Positions 23,401 through 32,572 of a stretch of 64,000 nucleotides of DNA are shown here, piece by piece. The first letter of the stretch is position 1. Each line of letters begins with the position of its first letter. The stretch is taken from positions 38,872,055 to 38,936,054 of the forward strand of contig NC_057762.1 in NCBI RefSeq assembly GCF_010389155.1, given 5' to 3'. The DNA comes from Erigeron canadensis (Eukaryota; Streptophyta; Magnoliopsida; Asterales; Asteraceae). The notes under the pieces were generated by a model, which saw only the letters and a list, made by a program, of their open reading frames with translations, had not been told where the DNA came from and made no database searches. The position numbers and the translations under genes are program-made.

Positions 23401-23952
23401 CGATGCTTTCTTCATCTTACCAATGGCACAGGCGGAACAAACTGTGTTTGTCTCAAACTTAGCATCAGGAAGACCATCAACCAATTGTTTACTTGCGAGA
23501 ACATTAATGGTGTGAAAATTGAGATGAGATAAACGACGGTGCCATAACCAGGTTTGTTGAGCAGAAGCTTTGGACACAAGACAGATTTCGGATGAAGGAG
23601 TGGGGAGTGAGTTAAGATCAATGGTGAACAAATTGTCATCACGGGTTCCGGTAAGGATATCAACACCGTCTTCTGTTTGAACTTTGCATTCATATCGACG
23701 GAAGAGAACTTGAAGATCATTATCACAGAATTGACCAACACTAAACAAGTTATGTCCAAGTCCTTCAACATAAGAAACATGTTTGATGGTAATCCCATTT
23801 TGAACAATATCTCCATACCCAAGAATAGGAGCAATGTTATCATTACCAAATCGAACATTTCCTAAAAATTTCTCAACAAAGTTCCTTAGAATAGATCGGT
23901 TTCCAGTCATGTGCCTCGAACATCCGGAATCGACGTACCAAACACATATAAA
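20488..23952 (-). CDS. copia pol: protease motif, integrase, reverse transcriptase, RNase H
   Basis: An open frame from just after an in-frame TAA (23953-23955) to the stop at 20488; it encodes the enzymes that copy and insert the element. The first ATG is 23910; residue numbers below count from it. The protease active-site phrase DSGCSRHM straddles that ATG, so the first ATG is unlikely to be a natural start. The GAG-pre-integrase zinc motif has H124, H129, C158 and C161. The integrase triad D198, D261 and E297 has the standard 35-residue spacing. The reverse transcriptase has [10 protein letters not shown] and YVDD (826-829). RNase H has YSDADHAG and TAEAEY. A 9-residue tandem duplication (HLSTEAPLH at 176-184 and 185-193) sits between the zinc motif and the first catalytic Asp. 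[10 protein letters not shown] differs from the more usual QQNGVVER. No stop codon or frameshift lies within the domains, so the enzyme could still be intact. Confidence 0.93.
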   Translation of the reverse strand, partial: FICVWYVDSGCSRHMTGNRSILRNFVEKFLGNVRFGNDNIAPILGYGDIVQNGITIKHVSYVEGLGHNLFSVGQFCDNDLQVLFRRYECKVQTEDGVDILTGTRDDNLFTIDLNSLPTPSSEICLVSKASAQQTWLWHRRLSHLNFHTINVLASKQLVDGLPDAKFETNTVCSACAIGKMKKASHRPKKHLSTEAPLHHLSTEAPLHILHMDLCGPMRIQSIHAKRYILVIADDYSRYTWVFFLREKSETPQVIIDFIKKTQVNIQSNVRIIRSDNGTEFKNATLEAYCSSVGITHQFSATRTPQQNRVVERRNRTLVEVARTMVAYSKLPQNLWAEAIATACFTQNRSIINKRFDKTPYEVINKRKPNVNFLHIFGCVCYVLNDRKNLGKFEPKGNEVDFIGYSKESIAYRVYFRQTKHIMESMNVKFDELSDMVLEQHGSDASLNCPSNSASSTPSVTHRSFPTPTPAELDIVFDEFYHDHPPSQPTNLVTPKDSTTTTSQSDSSSFHQHNTSTSSSSKSSPPSSPDSPSESRAPTSSSHDSSQQSSSSYSHHPSDNTTDPDADYVLPSEPSFEQIVDQHSVGFLNPDENNEPATPHPHSGKWSRSILPHPPSQIIGDPNAKMTTRSASANECLFVDFLSIAEPKSFNEALKDPDWVCAMQEELTQFNRLEVWKLVPNPNVNKAPIPTKWIFKNKKDENGIVVRNKARLVAKGYSQKDGIDYDETFAPVARIEAIRIFLAYAAFKNFTVYQMDVKSAFLNGVLKEEVFVGQPKGFMDPKRPNHVYRLDKALYGLKQAPRAWYDALSTYLLRYGFTKGTIDTTLFIKRQGSDIIFIQIYVDDIIFGSTNPKYCKNFSALMVDKFEMSMMGELNFFLGLQVKQLSNGIFICQNKYIQDMLKKFDMLNCQPIGTPMEARTKIHVDLNGKPFDQKLYRSMIGSLMYLTASRPDIMFSTCMCARFQADPKDSHAQAVKRIFRYLKGTMNLGLWYPKDTGFELTAYSDADHAGCKLDRKSTSGSVQFLGDKLVGWSSKKQNCVSTSTAEAEYVAAASCCSQVLWMKTQLSDFGFNYDRIPIYCDSKSAIAISCNPVQHSRTKHIDVRYHFIKDHVEKGNIELYFVPTDYQLADLFTKPLDEQRFNLLKTKLGMLNLDT
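23341..23394. repeat. 27-bp tandem duplication inside pol
   Basis: Two adjacent copies of a 27-bp unit (GGGGGCTTCAGTACTTAGGT plus 7 bases) keep the frame and duplicate nine residues just before the integrase core. The copies are near-identical, which suggests replication slippage. Confidence 0.85.
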
Positions 23953-24206
23953 TTATTCCTGAACGGTTTGAGAATATGGTTTTAGGTACCCATGGTAAAT
24001 TGGGTCCATGAGGGTTAGAGAAGCACATGCAGAGCATTTATTAAGACAAGGTCACACAGACAAGGTCAAACATAAAAGTACAGTTAAGCACACACAAACA
24101 AGAAACGATAAAACACTTAAGCATAAAAGTACAGTTATTGAGAATAAAGGAAACATCACACAGACAAGGTCAAACATAAAAGACAAATTACAGTCATCCA
24201 AAGTAC
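23953..24206 (-). other. Gag-pol linker with stop codon and direct repeats
   Basis: The gag frame stops at 24207 and the pol frame carries a TAA at 23953-23955, so gag and pol are in different frames with no uninterrupted passage. The linker contains a perfect 27-bp direct repeat (TCACACAGACAAGGTCAAAC and 7 more bases, at 24052-24078 and 24156-24182) and a 16-bp repeat CATAAAAGTACAGTTA at 24071 and 24122. Either the sequence encoding the gag end and protease start was rearranged by local duplication, or pol is reached by splicing or internal initiation. Confidence 0.7.
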
Positions 24207-27200
24207 TTATTGTTTAGAAAAACTAGTCCTATCAGATCTAGAACTAGAAACATAAGGTCCACGAGCAATCCATTCTTGTTTCACAGAGGTGGTTTTCCCA
24301 TTAGTCTTGACAGTCCTAGTAGCATGCAAAAATCTATCCTTAGGAAGCCACCTACTCATAGTGTCTAGGCGCAAGTCACCTGAAACATGAAAATGTTTGT
24401 TATTAGTAGGGGTTTTCTTATGAGAAGTAGCCACATGTGTCTTTCTAACGGGTTTCTTCGAAGTAGTTGTAAACCAACCATATTGATCATGGTATCTAGC
24501 TGATCCTAAGGTCTTATCTCTAACAACAGTCAAAGTGTATTTAGGGATGACAAACGATTCCTTAGAGAAGCTAGAGTACTTGTGATACTTAAGTTGGGTA
24601 GAAGCAGAATGATCAAGTGGAACCTTAGGTCTTTGATGAGAGAAATTACTGCCTTTTAGAGGTGGGCTATGTAATGGAGATTTGGGAGTGGTCTTAGTGG
24701 AAGGTCTAACGAACTTGGAATCTTGAACAACAGATGGAGAATTGTTGTTCTTTGGTCTTGAGGATTTAACAGTTGAAGAAACCTTTTTCTTTTGAAAAAC
24801 TTTCTGATATTTCTTAGTACCTTGTTTTGAGACAGGGGATTGCTTTGGTTTTGAGACAGAAGGTTGCTCTTGTTTGAGAGAATGAACCTTTTCTTTTGTT
24901 TGTTCAAAGTGTTTTTCAAAAAATGGATCGAAAACAAGGTCTTCCTCAAGAAAGTTATTCAGATTTGGTAAGGTCGAAAAATCCATTTTGACAGATTTAG
25001 ACGCAGACTTTGATTCCAAGTTTACAGTGGGGACAACAGAGGTAGAAGGACAAAACGTGTCAGTGGTTGTGATTATTGGTATAGAAGGGGAAGGAGAAGC
25101 TTTGGTTGAGTTTGACGGACTTGAAGACATTGGTTTAGTTACAACATTTTGCTTTATTGGAAAGTTGCATGATTTGAGCAAATTGAAAGCTTTTTCAAAG
25201 TTATTGTTAACAAAAGCTTGAAGTATGATGTTTTTATACTCCATTTCCAATTTAAGTTTGTTGAAATCTAAAAGCAATGTCAATCGTTTATCTCTTTCAT
25301 TTTCAAATTTCTTTGTTAAGGTATCAAGTTCACTGAAATGGGCTTGAGTTTCTTCAGAAAACTTGACTGGTTCATCATTATTTGGAAAGAAATGATCATA
25401 TGAATCAGTTTGATTGACACTCTTCTCTGACTCAACCTCAACCAAAGGATCAAGGGTCTCACTGTAGAATTCATTGTAGTCATTGTCATTGTCAGTTTGA
25501 ATGGCAATGCTACGAGTCTCAATGGGGTTACCAACATCAGAAAATAGGTCATTGGTTTCACTTTTTGGTTCAACAGATTCATTATCATGGTCAGTATGGA
25601 TGGATACACTTCGAGACGTTGTGGGACTATCCACATCAGACAGAGGATCAGAATCACTATCCGTTGCTAAAGTAACATCAACAAATTCACAAACAGATTT
25701 GATTGTAGAAGAGAAAGTAGAAGAGGTTTTCAGCACATCACAGACAAGACAATTAGGATCAGTACAATCAGAAGAACTATCAAAAGAGGTAGGAAGGTTG
25801 TCATGCATTCTTGAGTTACAATGACCTTGAGACACCAGAGCATCTATCACACGTTGTAGTTCCAAAATGGTTTGTTTCAAGTCAGCCACTTGGTTTTCTA
25901 AAACTACTTGAGGAATATAAGGTCTTGTTGGAGCTGGTTTAGGAACAGGAATGTCGACCTTGGGTGTTTGAGTACTCGAAATGATAGCAACTTTGTTATC
26001 CTCAGACTTTTCATCAATTTCCTCAATGATGATAGATTTTGGGTTGTTTTTAGAATGAAGTGGAGGATTGAAAAGATCGAAAGAATCATTGATTTGATCA
26101 TAATTCAAGTTAATTCTACAACCTTTGGATAGATGCTCATCAGTCTCAAAATCACCATAACTTGGTCGAACATATTGAATGGTTAGGCCATATCGCATAA
26201 GATCAGCATCGTATAGTGAGGGGACTTCAGTTCTGCCACTGAATAGGTTTTTGGGTTTCTCGAAACCCTTGACTTGGTAAAATTTGATTTGTTCGTTTAA
26301 TTCATCGATTTTACTTTCAAGTTTTTGGTTTAAAGAGTCTTTGATACGACAAGCATAATTTAAATCAGAGATTTTATCTTCAAACTCTTTGAGTGTAGGT
26401 TTGGTTTCGAGAAGTCTTTGTTGCAAGGTAACAAGATCCTCAGACAATGCGTCAGCACGGAATGACTCATTAGATTTGGCAATTTGTGCTTTTTTAACCG
26501 TCTGAGTTAGCTCATGAACTTTTAATTCAAGGTTTTGTTTTTCAAGAAGTAATTCAGATGAAGGAGTAAAAGAAACTGAAGCTTTTGTTTTCTGAAGAAC
26601 ATCGAAATCCATTTGAAGTTTTTCAATTTGAAGTTGAAAATCCTTTAAAAGGTTGTCTTTTTCAATCAAAACTTCATTTAACAAAGAGATGTCTAATGTT
26701 AAAGAGTTGTTATGAGCAACAGTTTTATCACATTCAGACAGTAGATGAGTGATTTCAAAGAGAGGAATATCAGAATGGAGATTAGAATTTACCTCGTCAT
26801 CTTCTGTCTCTGAGCTGGCATATCCTTCATCAAGAGCCTTGGATTTCTTTATCTTTGTCATGAAGCAGACATTCGCCTTCAACTCTTCAGTTTCTTCATC
26901 AGTCAAATGGAGCCATTGTTCATTCTCTGCAAGAAGAGCCATGCCACACTCTTGTTGTTTGACAAGCATCAGCTTATTCTGATAATATTCTTTGTTCTTC
27001 AGAGTGGGCTTTGGGCAGTGAATGGCAAAGTGACCAGGAGCACCGCAGTTATAGCATTTCTTTGACTCGGGCTTTGGATCAGAAACCTTCTTCTCAAATT
27101 TTCTGGGATTCTCAATCTTCTTGTTGTTGGTGGGAGCAGAGTTGTCATTGGATTCAATCTTTGGAGCATTGGAACTTCTAGCATATGAAGACACAGATGA

Positions 27201-28094
27201 AGTGCGGAGTTGATTGTTTGTTGGTCGACGTTTGAAGTACATGCGTTTGAAGGATTGGGTAAAGTATGCCAAATCACGAGACATTTGTTTCTCAGTATCA
27301 TCCAATTCTGGATCACTGTCAACAAATGGTTCTTCATCAGAGTGCTTTTCATCAATGGAAATATTGGTAGAACGATAAGACTTTCTTTCAGCAAGTAAAG
27401 CAAGTGGGTCTGTGCTAGAATTCTCAGGAGCCTTGGATTGTTGTTTCTTCATCACTTCCCTTGCATTCAATTTCAACTTTTCATACAAACTGTGGATGTC
27501 AAGTTTGTGAAAATCTGACTGGGTGTTGATCTGAGTACCAAAAGTTTGCCAAACATCTTCTAGGCTTCTGATGAACTTGATATTTAGTTCCATTTGTGTT
27601 TTCTTGACTTTTTCCTTTCTCAGATCATTGATGACATTGCAAAAACGGTCATAGGCACTTTCAAGAGATTCACCTTTTTCTTGCTTAAAGGTTTCATACA
27701 AGTCAAGAACAAATGACAGACGAATGGCAGTGGAGACCTCTGAACCTTGAAATTGTTTTTCTAGCTCATCCCATATCTCTTTACCAGTGACATAGGAGTC
27801 AACATTTCGATAGATTTCATTTGGAAGAGCATGGTAGAGATAGGACACAGCAAAATCATCAGCTTGCGAGCGGTTTTTCTGAGAAGCGCTCCAGCTTTCT
27901 GGCGGTAGAGGTTCCTTGGTAACAGGATTAGTGTGTTCAGCAGGCCCATTCTTGTATGATTCCTTTACTTGAGCTCCGAGAGGTTGTTTAGAGACCCAGT
28001 TCATAAAACGGTTTCTCCATTGTGGATAACAGTCACGGTACAAAACCGGTTGGCGCGTCTCAGAACACTTGATCAAAGAGTCCAAACTAGTCAT
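24207..28094 (-). CDS. copia gag, unusually long, single zinc knuckle
   Basis: 1295 codons from ATG 28094. Gag packages the element RNA into particles in the cytoplasm. Residues about 70-220 match the UBN2-type gag domain of plant copia elements (YLYHALPNEIYRNVDSYVTG, then QKGESLE-like and NARE phrases). A CCHC zinc knuckle of spacing CX2CX4HX4C has its ligands at C347, C350, H355 and C360 (CYNCGAPGHFAIHC). After it, about residues 450-650 and 830-870 are Glu/Lys/Leu-rich and look like coiled coils. The C-terminal third is rich in Ser, Pro and Lys, which is longer than a typical copia gag. The start ATG is followed by the phrase CYPQWRNRFMNWV, typical of the gag N-terminus. No stop or frameshift is seen. 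The leader before it is full of CCGGT motifs, one of which falls inside the first codons. Confidence 0.9.
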   Translation of the reverse strand: MTSLDSLIKCSETRQPVLYRDCYPQWRNRFMNWVSKQPLGAQVKESYKNGPAEHTNPVTKEPLPPESWSASQKNRSQADDFAVSYLYHALPNEIYRNVDSYVTGKEIWDELEKQFQGSEVSTAIRLSFVLDLYETFKQEKGESLESAYDRFCNVINDLRKEKVKKTQMELNIKFIRSLEDVWQTFGTQINTQSDFHKLDIHSLYEKLKLNAREVMKKQQSKAPENSSTDPLALLAERKSYRSTNISIDEKHSDEEPFVDSDPELDDTEKQMSRDLAYFTQSFKRMYFKRRPTNNQLRTSSVSSYARSSNAPKIESNDNSAPTNNKKIENPRKFEKKVSDPKPESKKCYNCGAPGHFAIHCPKPTLKNKEYYQNKLMLVKQQECGMALLAENEQWLHLTDEETEELKANVCFMTKIKKSKALDEGYASSETEDDEVNSNLHSDIPLFEITHLLSECDKTVAHNNSLTLDISLLNEVLIEKDNLLKDFQLQIEKLQMDFDVLQKTKASVSFTPSSELLLEKQNLELKVHELTQTVKKAQIAKSNESFRADALSEDLVTLQQRLLETKPTLKEFEDKISDLNYACRIKDSLNQKLESKIDELNEQIKFYQVKGFEKPKNLFSGRTEVPSLYDADLMRYGLTIQYVRPSYGDFETDEHLSKGCRINLNYDQINDSFDLFNPPLHSKNNPKSIIIEEIDEKSEDNKVAIISSTQTPKVDIPVPKPAPTRPYIPQVVLENQVADLKQTILELQRVIDALVSQGHCNSRMHDNLPTSFDSSSDCTDPNCLVCDVLKTSSTFSSTIKSVCEFVDVTLATDSDSDPLSDVDSPTTSRSVSIHTDHDNESVEPKSETNDLFSDVGNPIETRSIAIQTDNDNDYNEFYSETLDPLVEVESEKSVNQTDSYDHFFPNNDEPVKFSEETQAHFSELDTLTKKFENERDKRLTLLLDFNKLKLEMEYKNIILQAFVNNNFEKAFNLLKSCNFPIKQNVVTKPMSSSPSNSTKASPSPSIPIITTTDTFCPSTSVVPTVNLESKSASKSVKMDFSTLPNLNNFLEEDLVFDPFFEKHFEQTKEKVHSLKQEQPSVSKPKQSPVSKQGTKKYQKVFQKKKVSSTVKSSRPKNNNSPSVVQDSKFVRPSTKTTPKSPLHSPPLKGSNFSHQRPKVPLDHSASTQLKYHKYSSFSKESFVIPKYTLTVVRDKTLGSARYHDQYGWFTTTSKKPVRKTHVATSHKKTPTNNKHFHVSGDLRLDTMSRWLPKDRFLHATRTVKTNGKTTSVKQEWIARGPYVSSSRSDRTSFSKQ

Positions 28095-28830
28095 TGGTAA
28101 TACAAAAACCGGTTTTGAGGATAGAAGACGAGCAGAGTAACGTTTTCACAAAAGCAGTGAATTAAAGTGCAAATACCGGTTTTGATGTAAACCAGGTATT
28201 TAAACAACAACCACACAGTCAAACTCAAACAGAAATCGATTTTTCACAATAGATGAACTAATACCGGTTTTCGTATTGGAAGAACAAAAACCGGTTTTCA
28301 GTTAAAGAGGAGCAGAATTTCAGCTTAAGAAATGTTCAATAGAAGAACAAATACCGGTTTTGGTGGAAACCAGGTATTAAAGCATACAAACACAACCACA
28401 CAGCAATCCTTTACAAATACCGGTATTCAGTGAAGTATTCACTAAAACCGGTTTCTTGGAAAACCTTGAAGATTATAACGGGTATGAAAATTGAAGTTTA
28501 GAGGAACAAATACCGGTTTTGGAATAAACCAGGTATTATAACAGTCAAACTATTAAGAGGTATGAAATAAAGTACTAATGCCGGTTTTCTACAATGGAAG
28601 TAGAAAAACCGGTTTTCAAGGCGAAAATCTAAAATTATGACGAGTTATTGAATTTATGAATAAGTAAACTAATACCGGTTTTGGTGTAAACCAGGTATTG
28701 AGTATAAGAAAAATGAAAATTACGAAAGAAATACGGTATGAATTCCGGTATTAAACCCGGTATTAGAACAATGAAACACACAGAAGAAACCCGGTATTAG
28801 ACCTACCAATCAAGAAACTTGAAAACCGGT
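28041..28830. repeat. CCGGT motif cluster in the 5' leader
   Basis: Sixteen CCGGT motifs occur in 790 bp, usually as AATACCGGTTTT or AAAACCGGTTTT. Four are followed 10-20 bp later by AAACCAGGTATT, forming a composite unit at about 28170, 28350, 28510 and 28672. The unit spacing is about 160-180 bp, so part of the leader looks like a diverged tandem array. Confidence 0.85.
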
Positions 28831-29062
28831 ATGAAATCCGATATTCTACACAGAATGTTTGATTTTCGATTTCAAGACATTGTGATTTGAGTTAGGATTT
28901 GAAACTTTATGGGTGATATTTTAGGAAGGTAAGGAGTGGATTAAAGTAAGAAATTCGTTTACTTTAACAAGTATAGAGGATAAAGATCAAAGCTTTCGGT
29001 TTTTGGATAAAAACACAAAATGAACAAAATCAATCCATGGATCATTCACAAGTTGTGATTTT

Positions 29063-29074
29063 GCTCTGATACCA
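29063..29074 (-). promoter_or_regulatory. Primer binding site for initiator tRNA-Met
   Basis: In element sense this reads TGGTATCAGAGC, two bases after the 5'LTR. It is the standard complement of the 3' end of plant initiator tRNA-Met used by copia elements for minus-strand priming. Confidence 0.95.
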
Positions 29075-29076
29075 AG

Positions 29077-29363
29077 TGTAATGTATGCAAATTGTGTAGT
29101 GAACCTTTAAGGGAAATAATAGAATGTAGGTAATTAAGAGAATGTAGATATTAGAACTATTATTGATTAGGTGCAAAAAGGTTAAGTATTATTTCATGTG
29201 GGAGGTTTATATAGGCATATAAATTGCACTTAAACCCCCTCTCATAATTACAAATAATTACATGGCTAATTACATGATAAACTCTTATATAAAACATAAT
29301 AAACTCAAAAAACAATATAATTATTTAATTACAAAACATGCACTACAAAATATAAAGCTAACA
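29077..29363 (-). repeat. 5' LTR of the copia element
   Basis: 287 bp, partner of 14213-14499. It begins TGTTAG and ends CATTACA in element sense, next to the primer binding site. The substitutions against the other LTR are mostly C/T and G/A, as expected from deamination of methylated DNA. Confidence 0.95.
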
Positions 29364-29368
29364 AACAA
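29364..29368. repeat. Target site duplication (right), AACAA
   Basis: Identical to the AACAA at 14208-14212 on the other side of the element. Confidence 0.9.
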
Positions 29369-29406
29369 AACGTCATCAATATCCATATCAAACGTAGGTA
29401 GATGGT

Positions 29407-29461
29407 CAAGGCCGGCCCAATATCTCTTTAAGTATAACTTGTAGACACAAGGCCGGCCCAA
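29407..29461. repeat. Direct repeat with GGCCGGCC palindrome
   Basis: CAAGGCCGGCCCAA occurs at 29407-29420 and again at 29448-29461. The 8-bp GC palindrome is rare in such AT-rich DNA. It might be a transposon end or footprint. Confidence 0.7.
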
Positions 29462-30565
29462 AAGCTTTTTAAAATTTTGAACAAAGTGGAAAAGAAGTGC
29501 ATCTATTAAGTTTTGTATATAAATACAGTAGCACTTTGTTCGGTGGTTTGAAACATGGTCAACATATGCGGTTCATCCCATGCCAAATTTTATCAAATAA
29601 ATAATCTCAATATGATATTTCCAACCATTTATTTTTATAGGATTAGTATTTGATAAGTTTGGCTTAACTATTCAAATGTACACTTGCTCATGCCAACTCG
29701 TTTCGCCAAAAGTCCAGAACTATAACCCGATCCGTTTCATTGTGTCGAGTCGTCGACCATTTGTCATCACCCATCCCCAATGTTAGACCAAGGTGAGAGA
29801 TATTGTGGAGGGTAGCATGTAACGAGAGCATCGTATAATTTCCATTTTTAACCAGTGATTTTAATTCAAATATGGTTAGATTACTTATAAACAACAATTA
29901 ATAGACTTTTTAATGACTCCATAACAATGCAACATACTCTGCTCATATTGAAAAGTCATGGAAATTGTTAAATGTTTAGTTTCTTCTTTACCATATAAGT
30001 GGAAAGATGAATTGAAAAGAAAAGTTTAGACTTTTGAGGGAAGTCAACAATTAAACTTCTTTTGAAACACTACTAAATGATTGAAAGGCGAATAGAAAGT
30101 GAAAAAGCAAAGAGAATGTGGAGATCAATATGAAAGGCCATCACTTCACTAATTTAACTCACTTTACATCGTGAAGGATTTAATTACCTCTATATTCTTT
30201 ACTACTTCCAAGTTAAAAACTTTTCAATGGAAGACAAAAGTAAAGATTGTTTGAAATAATCTATAACAAAAACAAACCGGTTTTTCTGTAAAAAACACAA
30301 ACTTTCCAATGACGAAAGTTAGCCAAAAACTTAAGGAAAAGTTGGAACATACACCTACAGTGATCTTTTGGCATCAAACATGCTATGCTTGCTAAGTGGC
30401 GGTGGCGTTTCAATATCAACTCGCAGATTTGGGGTAAAATAACCTTAATTTAAATGACCCTTTTTGTTGGAAACTTGGATCGGGCAATCTCATCCCTTTT
30501 TGGTCATACGGGATAGGCTTGGGCCTAGGTTCACTTTCCTAAACCCATTTCCTAGACTTTTCTCC

Positions 30566-30763
30566 TTAGATCCGGCCGATTAAATTTGCTGCATAAATGA
30601 CCGAATCACTCACCAATTCGTACATATCATCCTTTTTAACCTGCTTTTGATCATCTACACTCCTGGCCGGATTATTGTCTATTTTGATATCAATAAAAGT
30701 TCCTTCTCTGTAAACCGTATGGGGAATGAGCTTAAAAACTGTCTCTACGACATGCAACTCCAC
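30566..30763 (-). other. Unidentified 65-codon open frame with protein-like composition
   Basis: The predicted peptide has a balanced, non-repetitive composition (phrases VYREGTFIDIKIDNNPA and DDMYELVSDSVIYAANLIGR). That differs from neighbouring chance frames and suggests a fragment of a real coding exon. I do not recognise the family, and no adjoining exon or promoter is evident. It could be a gene relic or a piece carried by a mobile element. Confidence 0.25.
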
Positions 30764-32294
30764 CTTTCCTCTCAGATGGAACAGAATTGCACCAATTAAG
30801 GATTTAAGGTAAATATAAAGTCATGAAGACTCCTCCTCAACGGGTCTAGCCTTGTTAACCGAATGTGACATAGACATTCATTCTTCCTGCTGTCCATAAT
30901 GTATTCATAATGTGAAGAAGTCGACTAATATATGCATTATGTGGTTGTACTCTGCAACTGTATAATGTATACAGTGTTGTGTATGAGTAAAAAGTGTTGT
31001 GTACGGATCATTTCATATACATACCAAAGTAACAGAGATACAAATGTTTGACTTGTTATGACAAGACCTAAAGCTAAACCTTTTTTTAACACAAAGAGGA
31101 AGGTTAATAAAGGCAAACAGAAAAAGATATGCCATTTGCAAAAATCCAAGAAGGATTTTCATTGTGAGTGCCCTCAATTCATCAAATATATCTTCTGTCA
31201 TCCATTTCCCTACAAAATTCCTTTTTTCATACCCACATTTTGAACCTACTTTTTCCTTACAACATTTTTGACGTTTTACTCACCATGCCCCCCCAATCGA
31301 TTGTTTAATGCAAAACATTATATTATGTTATTCATGATTGTAGAATAGTTGGTCCGAAGGTGGGGATTACGATTTGACATTTGTTGGAAATAATAATCTT
31401 TCATATATGTAATAGTCGTGACTAAATGAAATTGTATACGTATACTTAAAGTTTTGAATTTTGTTATAAGTTCTTTTAGTAGTTTTACTTATTAATTTGA
31501 TGCAAAATCGTTAAATAGAACTTTAATACTTAATTTATGCGAGAATTATGTTTCTAACCGAAAAAAATGATTCTTCAACTATTTTAAGATTCGTATTGAT
31601 TCATGACTATTTAATTAAAGAGCTCCTAATTTAATCATTTTACTATGCAATTTTGAATATCATGACTTTTACTCTGTAAGTCGTACTTGTCATTTTTAAC
31701 ATGTATATGACTACTATAACTATACTTGTATATGAAATTTTATAGGATCGATCTTCTAAAACTCAGGGCTTAAATCCGTTGGTAGCCTTTTGGTAAAAAC
31801 GGCCTTAGCTAGCATGATCGATGACATATTGATATTGTTTGTACAGCCAATCCGATTGCCTACAACGAGAAAATGGAGGTTGAATGTGGTTTATAACTGG
31901 GGATTCCCTTGCGGTAAGGTGATGTCTTTTGTACACCAAATATGTATGTGCATATAACTTGTTTTAATTAGCCATCTTTCCCCTATTTATAGGGAGTTCT
32001 GGACTTAGTCCCCAAGTAGGATTTTTCGATATGAGTATATCATTTCCGAGAATAGATGATACTGTGTTATCTTTTCCCTTACATGTAGGGTTTTATAATA
32101 AGCACGTATCATTTCCTTCTTTATCGAAGATTAAGTTTATTCTGGGCGTATCCTGCGTCCAGAGTCTGGGTGAGTGTGTCATCAGATATATACAAGACCT
32201 TTGATACACTATAAATTTTTAAAATACTGGATAGAAGTATATATAAACTTAATTTGTAATGGTGTACGGGATTAATATTTAATTTTTAGTTCTA

Positions 32295-32306
32295 TTGAAC
32301 GGCATG
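32295..32306. repeat. SINE target site duplication (left)
   Basis: TTGAACGGCATG, repeated exactly at 32561-32572 on the other side of the SINE. Confidence 0.85.
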
Positions 32307-32560
32307 AACGGTTTTTTTTTTTTTTACAAGTGAATTTTACCTTAGACGCGTATGATGTGTGCTAATCGCACAATGAAAGGGTCACGCACTAAGCAGATCG
32401 TAAATAGCCTTTCTCACTATACCACCTCCTTTATTAGAAAATACCGTCGATTAGAACCTATCAAGGCTCGAACTTAAGACCTTATAGTAAACTCGATCCC
32501 CGTGGCTCCGCGTAGCAGGTTTAGTGAAACATCCCTTGTCAATGAGGTTTAACCCGGTGG
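32307..32560 (-). mobile_element. SINE family A, copy 1
   Basis: A 254-bp insertion flanked by a perfect 12-bp direct repeat (TTGAACGGCATG). Read on the minus strand it has a head with the phrase CACCGGGTTAAACC, an internal GTTCGAGCC that fits the RNA polymerase III box B, a body, the 3' phrase AAGGTAAAATTCACTTGT and a terminal A run. The same body occurs at 53828-54064. The A tail, long target duplication and box B identify a SINE. The element is about as long as known plant SINEs. Confidence 0.85.
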
Positions 32561-32572
32561 TTGAACGGCATG
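32561..32572. repeat. SINE target site duplication (right)
   Basis: TTGAACGGCATG, identical to 32295-32306. Confidence 0.85.

Larger units (their letters stand above)
14213..29363 (-). mobile_element. Complete Ty1/copia LTR retrotransposon, Sirevirus-like, with third ORF
   Basis: A 15,151-bp element read on the minus strand: 5'LTR (29363-29077), primer site, about 1-kb leader, gag, pol, a 1.5-kb spacer, a giant third ORF, polypurine tract and 3'LTR (14499-14213). The order integrase - reverse transcriptase - RNase H in pol identifies copia. RT phrases such as [14 protein letters not shown] and YVDDIIFGS, and the extra ORF after pol, recall the SIRE/Sirevirus lineage, although the LTRs are short for that group. 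The LTRs are equal in length and differ at 15 of 287 positions (12 transitions), so the insertion is not very recent. Gag and pol remain open, the third ORF has two nonsense codons, and a stop codon separates gag from the protease motif. Confidence 0.95.
29369..32294. other. Gene-free region right of the retroelement
   Basis: This region contains a GGCCGGCC-bearing direct repeat (29407-29461) and an unidentified short frame (30566-30763, -). About 31860-32200 has moderate GC and phrases such as CCTATTTATAGGGAGTTCTGG that look like an LTR leader, possibly an old solo LTR, but I could not define its ends. Nothing else is supported. Confidence 0.45.

Noticed and set aside
28041..28830. CRISPR-like array
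   Set aside because: The repeats are short, diverged and irregularly spaced in a plant retroelement leader.
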